Positions 24,801 through 36,400 of a stretch of DNA of 64,000 bases are shown piece after piece; within the stretch, counting starts at the first letter, position 1, and every line of letters begins with the position of its first letter. The notes under the pieces were generated by a model. The model was not told where the DNA came from, searched no databases, and saw only the letters and a program-made list of their open reading frames with translations. A program made the position numbers and the translations under genes. This DNA comes from Nymphaea colorata (Eukaryota; Streptophyta; Magnoliopsida; Nymphaeales; Nymphaeaceae): assembly GCF_008831285.2 (NCBI RefSeq), contig NC_045141.1:15362106-15426105 (forward strand), written 5' to 3'.

Positions 24801-27800
24801 TATAAATTGCTTCTCGACCTTCATTAACAATGACTAGGTTATGAATGGAGTGACAAAAAAAGGAAGAAGTACAAAAGCAAATAATCTTAAAGGATTAACA
24901 GCAAGCAACAACTCCATCACGAAACAACTAAAAATTTTAAGCATGGTGAACATTAAGGAAGAAACATCATCATTACACAAGTAGATATTTGAAACTTAAA
25001 TAGAAAAAAATGACCAAATATATGCAAATAAAAAATCCAAATTTACAGAGATTTTTTTTTTCTAAAATGTCACAGATTAAGAGATAAGAAAACTTCAATA
25101 AATACAACCAGATCAATAGACCTGCAATCTGGAAGACACGAAAATTTTTCAAAATGAATCCTAAGATCAGATGCAAAACCTTGTGGTTGCTAGATGGCTT
25201 CCAGTTGGTGAGAAATAGGCTGAATGGATTGCCCGTTCATGACGTACAGTAGTTATACACCTTGACCGGCTTTGCTTGATATTCCTTAAATCCCAAATGC
25301 AGGCAGTCCCATCTGATGAGCTTGTCAACATTAAGTTGGTGCTGCTCGGATGAAAGTCAATGGAGTTGATCCTACTCTCATGCAAATGGCAAGAGGTTGT
25401 GATCTTCCCTGATTTATTATCCCAAATCTTCAATTCACCTGAACCTTCCGCAAAGTATAACAATTTATTCTCATTAGGACATTGTGCAAGAGAAAAAATT
25501 GCCTCAGAAGTAGAGTAAACCATATGAAAGGTCTCTTCTTCAATGTCCATCATACGAATAAAGCCATCATAACCACTGGTAAACACCTGCAATTTGAATC
25601 ATAAAATAATCAAAGCCATGTAAAGAAGACAAAGGAAACAGGGAGACAGCCCTGAAGCATTCAGCATCATGAACAGTGATACAACTTAAATGCTGATTTA
25701 TCCTTGAGAATGCTTCAATCTAGCATATTGAAAGGCATGAAGATGGGTGAGAGGAGACAGATTTTCCTAGTAGCAACAATTGGCAGCAGTGTAAGACTGC
25801 AAGCAGCGGCTGGTAGGGTCAGATATAGTCAGCTGCTTGATTGTGCATAGCTATGCCTGATTTTAAGGTTATTGGAAAGGAACAACATCATTGCAAATTA
25901 TACTTCTTTGCCCTTTCCAGTTGCTTCTTTTCTGACCTAGTGCAGGATGGTCAAGTGTGTTCCAGATGAGATTCACTTTGCCCTTTCCTGTTGTTCTTTT
26001 TCAGCAATAGGCAAACCGAACCAAGCAGTCACATTATGCTTGACCAAAACGGAGTGATTCAGATTGATAGAGGTTCACAAGTACAATGTCTATTTGAATA
26101 ATTAAATCATGAATTTTGTGGTTTTTGCAGTACCTATGGGTAGTATATGACTTTTCCCAAACCAATTTTTGCTCCCAGTGAAAGTTTAAATTTTTCCTTA
26201 GGATACTCATGCTGAATCAAACCATATTATGTGGGCAAAATAGAGAGCAAATTAGTCACATGCATGATGAAAGATTATGAGCAGATCAGAAATATATGTC
26301 ACTGACGTCCTCATCTTTGTGATGTTCAAATGTGCCCTATGTGATTTCTGTAGTCAAGAAAGTGCATAAAATATAGAAATTCTAGTCATAGTCAGATCAG
26401 ATGTGACATTTACATTAGAGGAGAGTTGTCCACGTAGGAATAGTCTCAAATTATGTGTTGCAAGTATTCAAATATAGCTTTTTTCTAAGAAGAATGAAAT
26501 ATCTCATTCCAATGTTTGCTTCTTGAAGAATTTATTCTTGGGCAACCAGCATGATGATTGACGAGTAGCTTTCAGATCACCATGTGTCCAGTCACCATAT
26601 AAATAAAAGACTATCTGGTGGCTCAAATTACCTATTCTTGGATCCATACAATTAGTTTTCCTCTACAGTCTTTTTCCCCTAATATTTAATTTATGTGTAC
26701 CTTCGCCAAGTAGCTGCACTGTTGCACAGCCTTCTTTCCTAATCATTTTGTATTTAGGACCTTAGTGAGGTCCAAGGACAGGAGGGACCTTTATGCAGAT
26801 TCCAAGACAAACGAGATTCTATCCTTTGTTATTCCTCATAATCTCATGCCTTGGTGTCAGCATCTTCTCTAGTTAAAGAAAACTGTTGCGTATGGTCCTT
26901 GCCACATTCCACGTATGTGCTTGCCGAGTGCAGATGAAGAAGTAGGAGAAGATTCGCAGCCAAGTATTGATTGAATGACAATAGTTGAGCAAGGGAAAAG
27001 AGGAGAGAGGGAAAATGGAGATATTTGACCAGGATCCCATTTAAGTGTTGCAGCAGTTTATAGACTGAAGTCCCTGGTGCCACTTACATCTTAAAAGCTG
27101 ATCACAACCACACAGGACAGCAATAGTCACAACGTTACTCTTCCCTTGGCACAAACAGGCACATAAAGTTCTCTCCAAATGACTCACCAGAGGGAAATTT
27201 TCTTTCATCCTTCCTCGTTTGAGATAGAGTTTTGTTTTAGTTTCATCTTCTCATTTCCTTCCAGTCAGTGGTAGATAACATCACAAGAAGACGTACATAT
27301 TAAAGTTAGTATTATGAAAATGTTTCCTGTGTGCAAGTGCTACGTTACCTGTTAAATGATTTAAAGCATTCATCAAAATTCCTTTGGTACAACTTCAAGT
27401 AGAATCTATGAGCTTCTAGGAGATTCAAAAGTGTTCGAAGCAAATTATAATAAATGATCGTTCAGATCTAAATCTGATGGCCTGGACTGCCAAAGTTTGT
27501 CGCTTAATCAGGTGACCTCATTCATAGTTGACCTTGTCAAATATTCCTGGCTCCGTTTCCTGAGGACTCGCATTCACATTTTATCACGCCAACAGGCATC
27601 CAAGTGTCCCTCAGAAGCATCTGCCAAGTGATGTCTTATCAATGCAACAAAATGTTAATGGCATTCACAAAGTAGGACGGTTTTCATAATGTCATTTGTA
27701 GAGGGCAGGCAATAGGCATAATTCCACAAAATACTACATGCCAAAATCTCGTTAGTGTTTTAAAATCATGTTTTGCAAATTCAAATAAATTTTTTTTGTG

Positions 27801-29338
27801 AAGTTTTTCTTCGTACCTGCATACATGTCTGTATTACAATTTTAAAAATTGTATTCTCTTAAATTACGACCCATTCTCCTCTCGCACAACCAAAAAACAA
27901 AACAAAAGGGCAAGGAACTGTGTTCCCAGAAAGGTTCGATGTAGGTCTGACATTAGTTGACTACCTTGATCAATACCAACTTTGGCCTAACATGATAATA
28001 CATTTATCTCCCTCGTTTTTTATTTTTCACCAGGATTTAGACAACCATTCCTACAAATAAGTTGGAGTTGAGACAATAAGCTAAAGACAGTGACTGTAAA
28101 TATCAAATAATTACTAAAGGTTGTTGCAACTCCCGAGCAGCAGGACCAACCAGATAGAAAGGGAAAATAAAGGGCATAATAAGAGCTGGCAAGTCGTCCG
28201 ATACCTGAAGTGTTGGGATAAACAAAAATAGAAATGCTAAGTTCACCAAATGAATAATGGATCTACTAACTCTAACTGTGACTCGAAACCTAAACTACTA
28301 GCAAATTTTGTGAAAATGGTAGCCAACGTCTTGAAACTAACTTGAAGCCCGTTTCAAAAGCCATGCAAATAGAATAATTCACCGACCATCAAGCTAACAG
28401 TACTGGATCTGGTAAAACCAACAATCCAGAAATACCAAATCTGTTCACAAACTGCAGAGGAGTCCACTTAAGTAACCATTAGCTTGCACAAAATAAGCAT
28501 CGTGGTTGAATGAAGGGACAAGTACCTAAGAACAGGAGTGATTACCTTCGACAAAGCAAACGGCTGAACTGTAATCCCTGAGACAGGAGCTGAGTGCGGG
28601 CAATAAATGTAAACCCCATCGCCGCCCTCCTTTTCGTCGCCATAATCAACATCCCAGAACCCAACATGACCATACTTATCACCGGCCACGACCACGGTTC
28701 GTTGATCCGTCGGAAAGAACTTCACGGTCAGAATCCTACCACTTACGACCCTTGCTATGTTCTCCTCTTTCAACCGCAACTTCTCCACCTTGAAAGAAGA
28801 ATCCACCAAATCCCTCGGTTCCCCGCGACCGCGGAATCGACCCAGAGGGGTAGTCTCGCAGATATCGAGGACAGTTTTCTTGAACTCCCCCTCGTCAGAT
28901 TTGCCTTCGTAAACTTCCTTTGTGGAGAAAGGCGTTTCGCGCTTGTAGGGAGGAGGAGTCGGAGAAGAAGGGAAAGATGGTTGGTGCCGGTCGGGCGTGG
29001 GCAGGTCGTCGTCGAGGCCTTTAGAGAGGACGGCATCGGGGGCAATTCCTCTAGCCCGAAGAGATCTTCTGATAACGACCGGAGCATTCTCCTTCTTGGG
29101 TTTTTTGCTAGGAGACGCCTTGTACCCTTTCACCTCCTTCCTGATCACGAATGAAACGGATGACAACCACAGAGATAGAGTGTGGGGGGAGGGAATAGAA
29201 AGAGATGGGGTATACGATATACCGCTTCTGAAGGTTAAGGCGCAGTTCATCGACATTGAGGTTGAGAGAGGCAAGTTTCTCTTGGTTGCGCTTGATGTTC
29301 TCTAGCCTCGTCTTCTCATAATCTGTGAGGGACGCCAT
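21831..29338 (-). CDS. CMR1: WD-repeat protein of the CMR1/WDR76 (DNA damage-binding) family
   Basis: Exons (minus strand): 29223-29338, 28546-29140, 25180-25586, 22959-23057, 21831-22041; they join in frame to 475 aa. The N-terminus (MASLTDYEKTRLENIKRNQE) and a basic stretch (KKPKKENAPVVIRRSLRARG, about 51-70) are followed from about residue 190 by a WD propeller: KFFPTDQRTVVVAGDKYGHV, VFTSGYDGFIRMMD, INSIDFHPSS, SSSDGTACIWDLR, AIHSAYFSPTGSHLATT, WGWDDSYLFIGN and a final GGGQVYLWTTG. Yeast Cmr1 binds UV-damaged DNA and human WDR76 is a chromatin-associated CUL4-DDB1 partner (family knowledge); plant members have the same shape. The start at 29338 matches the conserved MASLT..YE start; an in-frame ATG at 29419 lacks family-like sequence. 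Introns 2 and 3 are 3.0 and 2.1 kb. E2F-type motifs lie 120-160 bp upstream. Truncated copies of exons 4-5 lie downstream at 19.2-20.4 kb. Confidence 0.93.
24060..24420. other. A-rich/T-rich fold-back inside CMR1 intron 3
   Basis: A strongly A-rich half (24110-24280) is followed by a T-rich half (24285-24370) that could pair with it loosely, giving spurious open frames on both strands. GC islands (cggcgaggttttt, ttcgcggaatgg) lie at the edges. It could be a decayed transposon end, but no target duplication was found. Confidence 0.4.
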
Positions 29339-29456
29339 TGATCGCTCTGAGATCAGGTGGTGAGAGAGAGAGGAAGGCGATGAGGATGGGAGAGGACGCA
29401 CCGCCAAGCTCCTTCCCACTCCCTCGTCGCGCTTCTACGGCCCTCCGATGATGTTA

Positions 29457-29464
29457 CCGCCAAA
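29457..29464 (-). promoter_or_regulatory. E2F-type site upstream of CMR1
   Basis: TTTGGCGG on the minus strand, 119 bp upstream of the CMR1 start. It fits the plant E2F consensus TTTSSCGS. Confidence 0.55.
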
Positions 29465-29491
29465 TAGCTTCTCGACGCTTCAACAATTTTA

Positions 29492-29499
29492 GCGGGAAA
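29492..29499 (-). promoter_or_regulatory. second E2F-type site upstream of CMR1
   Basis: TTTCCCGC on the minus strand, 154 bp upstream of the CMR1 start, a textbook E2F core. With the site at 29457 it forms a pair. Confidence 0.6.
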
Positions 29500-31293
29500 A
29501 AACAAGGGGCGGTTGGGGATGTAAACGGTTCGGGCCGGGTCAGAGGTAACCGTTTACTAGATCCGACTTAATCAGATTCCTCTAATGGGAATTCATAGTG
29601 GGACTCAAACTTGGAATTAAATTTTTTTAAAATCAAATCTGGATCGAACGGGTTTATCATCCGAAAAGTCATATGAAATTGGATTGGACCCTTTATCAGA
29701 TCTCGAATTTGGTCACTTAAACCGTGTGCATTTATAAATAATGAGGTCCCGTTTCCATCTTGGATCTACTGAATGGATCCAGTTTAGGTTTTTTTGGGTC
29801 CAATTCAGATCTACTGCAAAATTATTTATCCCAACTCTTGATTTGTTGATCATAAAAACACAAATTATGAATCCCTGGCTTTGAGTTTGTGTCATTTTTA
29901 ATAAATAAATAAATTAAGTATATGAATCGAGGTAATTTTGATGACTCGGAGTTCTATCTTTTTTTACACATGAGAAATTTGAACAACTGTTGTAAGTTTG
30001 TTTTTACTTCTTATACTTCAAATGTATAGAAATCAAATTTGATTTTTCACCAAGGTGTGATTTTCTTTGCCACCTTTTTAAGGATAAGGATAGTCATCCA
30101 AGTTTATCATCTACAATTTTTTCGTTGAACAGGAAGAGTTTTTATCATCATCCACAATTGTCAGCCAATGCTTTATTGACGTCACTCATAAATCTATAGC
30201 AAATAATTGATAAGTTATAATATAATTAAAATAGTTACTAATATACACCTTACATTATTTTGAAACATCCAAGAAACTTGTTTTTTTTTTTTTTACAACT
30301 CGAGTAGATACCTAGTTTGCACTACCATCTAAATTTGGTTATAGACATATATAAATTCAATATAATTTTGATACGTTTTATAATTAAATATATAATTTGA
30401 AGACAAAAAATAAATATTTTTAGAACCATGACTAACTCTTCGTTATATACAATGCAAAGCATGTTTCACTATTTTACGTTATAGATTTTAAAATAAGAAA
30501 CTTCGCTACGACATTTGCACCATTTTTACAAGATCCCAACTTGAAAAACAATTAAATTTAAATTTTGAAAATATCGATAGTCATAAACAAATTCAGAATT
30601 GTAATCAATTTTCCTTAAGAAAAATAATCTACTCATTTAGTAAGTCACCTAATTATGTTAGTAATTGTTTTTTCTTAATTAAGTCATACATAAATCTACC
30701 ATATCCATTATAAGCTTAAATCAGACCATTACAACTAGATCGAAGATGATCCCACCAATTTATCTTTAGAAAGTTTTTAATATGTTTTAAAAAATTGATT
30801 TCGATCTTCGTGACAATATATTCAAGTTTAATTCGCATTAATTACTATATTTATCTTCTTCATAAAATGGGAAGGGTGGCGGAGCCACATATAAGAAAGT
30901 GTGGGCAGTTGCCCACACGAACTCTAGAAAATCTCTTTATTTCCATATTGATGGTTTTTAAAAATATATTAATTTATATATGGCACTGTTTTATAATTAT
31001 TGCGGCGCAGCCGCTGCACGACAACTTGAAATGAATGTGTTAACGGAGAAATACAACATAAGAAAGAGCTGAAAATGGAAAAAAAGTTAAAATAGTGCGA
31101 CTGACCAAGGAAATGTTAATAAATTAAGAATTTCATTTTAATTATATTAAGGTGGGCCCCACATGAGGGAGAGGAAGGAGGTGATTGGTTGGGCCCCAAA
31201 AAGCTTTGGGGGTTCAAACCCGAACAGCCAGCAGCTCCTCCCGCTCTCGCCGTTGAGCGGTTGCAGGCGAGAGAGGCGGAGGAGGAGAACACG
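29500..31293. other. divergent spacer CMR1 / H+-ATPase
   Basis: AT-rich and gene-free. Near 30867-30925 is a patch 'gtggcggagccaca...gggcagttgccca' of a type often seen at the edges of decayed plant transposons; a similar patch lies on the other strand near 62295-62318. Near 31150 the DNA becomes GC-rich as the H+-ATPase promoter begins. Confidence 0.5.
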
Positions 31294-31300
31294 TATTAAA
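31294..31300 (+). promoter_or_regulatory. weak TATA-like box of the H+-ATPase gene
   Basis: TATTAAA in a GC-rich, CT-rich promoter, 327 bp upstream of the ATG. It predicts a long CT-rich leader of about 300 nt. A pair of 'cgttaaccctt' repeats (about 31438 and 31480) lies in that leader. Confidence 0.35.
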
Positions 31301-31626
31301 GGGGAGCGCGGCGCCCGCAACGACCTTCCCTTTCTCTGTCTCTGATCTCTTCGCTCAAGTTGCCGGATCGAAGCAAAGGTGCCCGAGGTAGAAGGAAGGG
31401 AGAGAGGAGAAAGATCGAGCAAGATTATAGCTGGTTTTCGTTAACCCTTTTACGCAAGCAAAGATTACAGATTCGATCTCGTTAACCCTTAAAGGGATGC
31501 GGGCTCGGCCCCGCCACTGTTGTTGTTGTTGCTGTTGCTTCTCTCTTTAACGATGCGCAGGATGTCTTTCTAGTGGAGAGCGACAGTGCCCGCGTCGTCG
31601 TTCTCGTTTCCAAGTAAAGAGCAGAG

Positions 31627-33426
31627 ATGGCGCCGCCCGAGGAGGGCAGCAGTGGGACGGGGCTCACCCTCGAGGAGATCAAGAACGAAGCTGTTGATCT
31701 TGTGAGACCATCATCTGATCTTATTTTCTTCATTTAGTTTACTCCTTTTTCGTATTCTTCCCGGGAAGAATCGATCTCTTAAATTCCGCTTTAGTGATTT
31801 GATTTTCTCGTGAGATCAGTTTGGTGTGCTTAACTTCGTATAATTAGTTATCTCTTTTCTTCTTTCCTCTTTTTTTAATGTTATTTAGATTGTCAATTCC
31901 TCGATCAAGAGTTAACTCTTTCTTGAAAAAAACATCTAATTAGCTTCAAAAAATTCCTAATAGCACAACATTTGAAATAAAAATATCAAAAAAGATGTTT
32001 TTGTTATATGTGCCGCAAAATGTTGAGTGCCTTTTGTATGAAACCGCTTTTTCATTGTGAACATAAAACTTTTTCTAGCGTTGATTATCTCCATCATCAC
32101 CAGGTGAGGATCCCCATCGGGGAGGTATTCGAGCTGTTGAAATGCACCGATAAGGGCTTGACCACGGAGGAGGGGCAGCATCGTCTCCAGATCTTTGGCC
32201 CAAACAAGTTGGAGGAAAAGAAGGTCCCCTCTCCCTCTAGATCTCTGTGATGATAAAGAAAATCTCTTGCAATGGCCTTCTTCTTCTTCTTCTTTTTCTC
32301 ATTATCTTGTTCATTGTGAATTACTGATCAGGAGAGCAAGCTCCTCAAGTTCTTGGGCTTCATGTGGAACCCCCTGTCCTGGGTCATGGAGATCGCCGCC
32401 GTCATGGCCATCGCTCTTGCCAACGGAGGAGTACGTTTTCCTTTCTTCAATGTCTCGGAATCGATGGAACGAGGTTAGGGTACTGCAGTGTAGTGGGAAC
32501 GATCACAAATGTTTCCGCAATTATATTTCAAACACCAAAATTTTATTAACATTTACTCCAGACGGCAGATACTAACTTTCCAGATATAACAGTCACAAGA
32601 TGTTGAATATTCTAAGAGCATTTTCTTAGAGGTCCCTTAATATGCTGCATCTCTACGTGCTTAACGTCCAAATCCCTATTGAATAGCTTGCTTACCTACT
32701 GAGTTTTTTGAAGATGATCTCGGGATCCATCTCAACATTAATTGGTAAGATGGATGAATTTGGATATTTGTATGCCAAAATAAATTTTTATAATTTCCAA
32801 AGATTTCTAACCATCAAATTTTCAATCCTTATCAAATCCAACTTACTTATCCAACTAACTAGATAACTGTGGATCGGATAGGTTTCAAATTCATCGTTAT
32901 CTCTTCTAAGATGGAGCATCTTGGCTTTTTATTTTTGTAAGCTCAAGTGGCTTCCTTTTCAAAAATGTATAACGCTGGAGAAAGAGATCTTATGGTTACA
33001 GTTGAAGGCCGGCATATATTCGTCTTTTAATTCTTTAAATTGTATATCAATTTAAAATATCTTTTTAAATTTAAGAAACAAAAAAGCTGATACAAGCCGA
33101 TTCGTGTTGGCAAGCAAACCGATGCAGAGCGGTTACGGATATTTCCAACATGATTCTTAACTATCGCAGGGGTAGTAGTAAGAGGGCGAGGTCTTCTATT
33201 CAGTGATTTCTCGGTATTGAAAGAAGGATCCCTTCGATTTATTGATGGCAAGGTTGACTTTTTCAGGGAAAGCCACCGGATTGGCAAGATTTCGTGGGTA
33301 TCGTCGTTCTGCTATTCATCAACTCCACTATCAGTTTCATTGAAGAGAACAATGCTGGGAACGCAGCAGCTGCTCTCATGGCGGGTCTTGCTCCAAAAAC
33401 CAAGGTTAGGAAAAATGGAGAAATGT

Positions 33427-33463
<37 letters not shown>

Positions 33464-36400
33464 GTAAGCTCATGGCTTTGGTTGAACGATGAAGGTGCTT
33501 CGAGATGGGAGATGGAGTGAGCAGGACGCTTCGATTCTTGTGCCAGGGGACGTGATCAGCATCAAGCTCGGCGACATCGTCCCCGCCGATGCCCGGCTTC
33601 TTGAAGGGGACCCTCTGAAGATCGACCAAGCCGCCCTCACCGGCGAGTCCCTGCCCGTCACCAAGAACCCCGGCGACGAGGTCTTCTCCGGCTCGACCTG
33701 CAAGCAAGGTGAGATCGAGGCCATCGTCATTGCCACCGGCGTCCACACCTTCTTTGGGAAGGCAGCCCACTTGGTGGACAGCACTAACAACGTCGGCCAC
33801 TTCCAGAAGGTCGATACTTTCCGCTGCTTCTGAAACTCGCTCGAATGTTCCTTCTTACTGCACTACGGTTTCTGATTGACTTCTGCACTGTTCTTATGGT
33901 CGGGTGACGGTTCCGTGATTGGAACGCAGGTTCTTACGGCTATCGGCAACTTCTGTATATGTTCCATCGCTATAGGCATGTTAATCGAGATCTTGGTGAT
34001 GTACCCCATCCAGCGCCGTCGGTACAGGGATGGGATCGACAACCTGCTGGTGCTCTTGATCGGCGGCATCCCCATTGCCATGCCCACTGTCCTGTCCGTG
34101 ACCATGGCCATCGGTTCCCACAGGCTGTCCGAGCAGGGTGCCATCACTAAGCGCATGACTGCCATCGAGGAGATGGCGGGAATGGACGTCCTTTGCAGCG
34201 ACAAGACCGGCACCCTCACTCTCAACAAGCTCACCATCGACAAGAACCTCATCGAGGTAAAGTATGCACATACCCAAATCCTGAATGTAGTGATGGACTG
34301 GAGAAAGTTGTGTGCGCAGGTCGCAAGGTACGCCGTCAAGGGAATGGGTATTTTGGTAATCTTAAAAAGAAATGTCCCAGGTTCGGTGATTAACTTTCTC
34401 TGTATAAAAATGCGTGGATCACTGAACTTGGTGGGATCTATACACATTATTTTATAGTGATTGGAGAAGGAAATGTACCTGAACAACCACGTGCAAAAAA
34501 AATGTGTTAAGGACCACGGATCATCGTGGCCCTTTACCTCAGGACCAAGTCTGCTTTAGAAACAGTGCTTCAACCGAGTACTTGATACTGACTCTCTTTT
34601 ATTGAACTGTTGTGCGTTGAGTAGACTTCACACAACTAGCTGGTATATATATGCAAATTACTGTATCGTGATCAGAGAGAAACGTAAAATCAGTGAGCTG
34701 CACCTACCAATATTTGATAGGATCTTCCTACACATACATTATACATTACTGTATTGTTATCAGAGGGAGACAACGCTCCTCTTTAGAGTGGAACCCGGTT
34801 ATGTGCACACCTCTGTGCACAGTTTTTTAAGAAAATTTTTGAAATGGTAAATAAGAATTACAAAGAAGTCTAAAATATCCACTACTTTGTAAAAAATTTT
34901 AAACATACTCCATCTCCTTTTTGGTGGATATTTGTTGCGTACGCAACTCAATCTCCTCAAGAGTAACATTATCCAACGTAACTTGGGAGGTGGGAACCTT
35001 AAGAGTTGCATGCCGTTTTATGCCTTCTGAAACACAATAAAGCAGTATCAAGCAATGGCCGTGAAACTAGTAATATGAATTGCAAGCACGAATTTATATA
35101 TTCAAACTCTACAGACTACAAGAAAAAGCCGTGCATTAAGACGGACAGTACACACACCGAGTACTTACAGGACTGGCCCTATCTTGTCAAAACAGAGAAA
35201 TTTGTTGGGTCCTCTTCTAGTTATTGTAACTTGCCTGGCATTAAGGTGCGCAGTAACCTTTTACGTACCCATCTGGCACAGCGATCTGCCCTTGCTGTAA
35301 AAGAGTTTTATTGGAGTGTTTAACTCCTTCAACTTATTTTGTTAACTCACTTGGTCAGGTGCGCTAGGTCCGAATTGAAGCTAGCTAGGCTGGCCTAGTT
35401 ACGCGAAGTTTCCAGCTTCAATGGAGGATTCTGAGCTACGGCTTGTCACTGTTGAGGTGTTGTTAATTGCAGGTGTTCGTCAAGGGACTGGAGAAGGACA
35501 TGGCGATGTTGCTTGCGGCAAGGGCGTCGAGGGTTGAAAACCAGGACGCCATCGATGCTGCCACCGTCGGAATGCTGGCAGACCCTAAAGAGGTTGGTTC
35601 GCCGAAAATTGCCTGCTGCCTTCCGGCCGGCTCGTTGGTCTACTAACCGTTTCAAGCGCCATAGTCCAAATATCATATATGGTAGTTGAAATCGTGAAGT
35701 AAATTAACGGGACACGGCAAGGTGGTGACTCGCATTTTATATTTAGTTTTGCTTCCGGAACTGGTTCATTTTTGTGTTTGGTTTTATATTTGAGTTAAAA
35801 TCAGGCAAGAGCAGGCATCAAGGAGGTTCACTTCTTGCCTTTCAACCCGGTTGACAAGAGGACGGCCATCACCTACATCGAACAAGACGGCTCTTGGCAC
35901 CGTGCCAGCAAAGGTGCACCCGAGCAGGTGAGAGAGAGTTCATTTGTCACCTTCTTTGTCCGCCATGACATGACATGACTTCAGTAAAGACCAAAAAATT
36001 GCCTTTGAATTGATTGCCTTTTTTTTCTTCCTATCGTGCACTCCCTTCTTCCCCTTAAAGGTTGAACATTAGTTTGGTTGCTTTGCAATGTGAAACGTTT
36101 GTTAATATTGCATCATTGATTCACAGTGGTGTACTGAACATAAAACTGATAGGACTGTAGTTTTCATGTAGTAGCTTGCAAGGAGTCTAGATTTTGTTTG
36201 AAAAGTTTCTCAATTTTTAGTGTGCCGGATTTGATTTCAATCTCCTTAATTTATGCAAGTCGTTTAAAAGACCAAGTGATTTGACCTTTAACTTGACCCG
36301 AATAGGCTGAGAAAGATCTGATTATGGCTCAACATCCATGCTTGAAAACTGAAAAGGATTAACCTGGGCTTTGAGCCTGAAGTGGTTATTATCGGGTTAT

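Noticed and set aside
28594-29154. 186-codon plus-strand open frame over CMR1
   Set aside because: Antisense to CMR1 exon 2; no domain recognised, while the minus strand is a good WD protein.
33312-33800. 162-codon minus-strand open frame in the H+-ATPase locus
   Set aside because: Reverse shadow of GC-rich exons 4 and 5 plus the GA microsatellite; the plus strand encodes the pump.
33863-34486. 207-codon minus-strand open frame
   Set aside because: Reverse shadow of H+-ATPase exon 6, which carries the phosphorylation motif on the plus strand.
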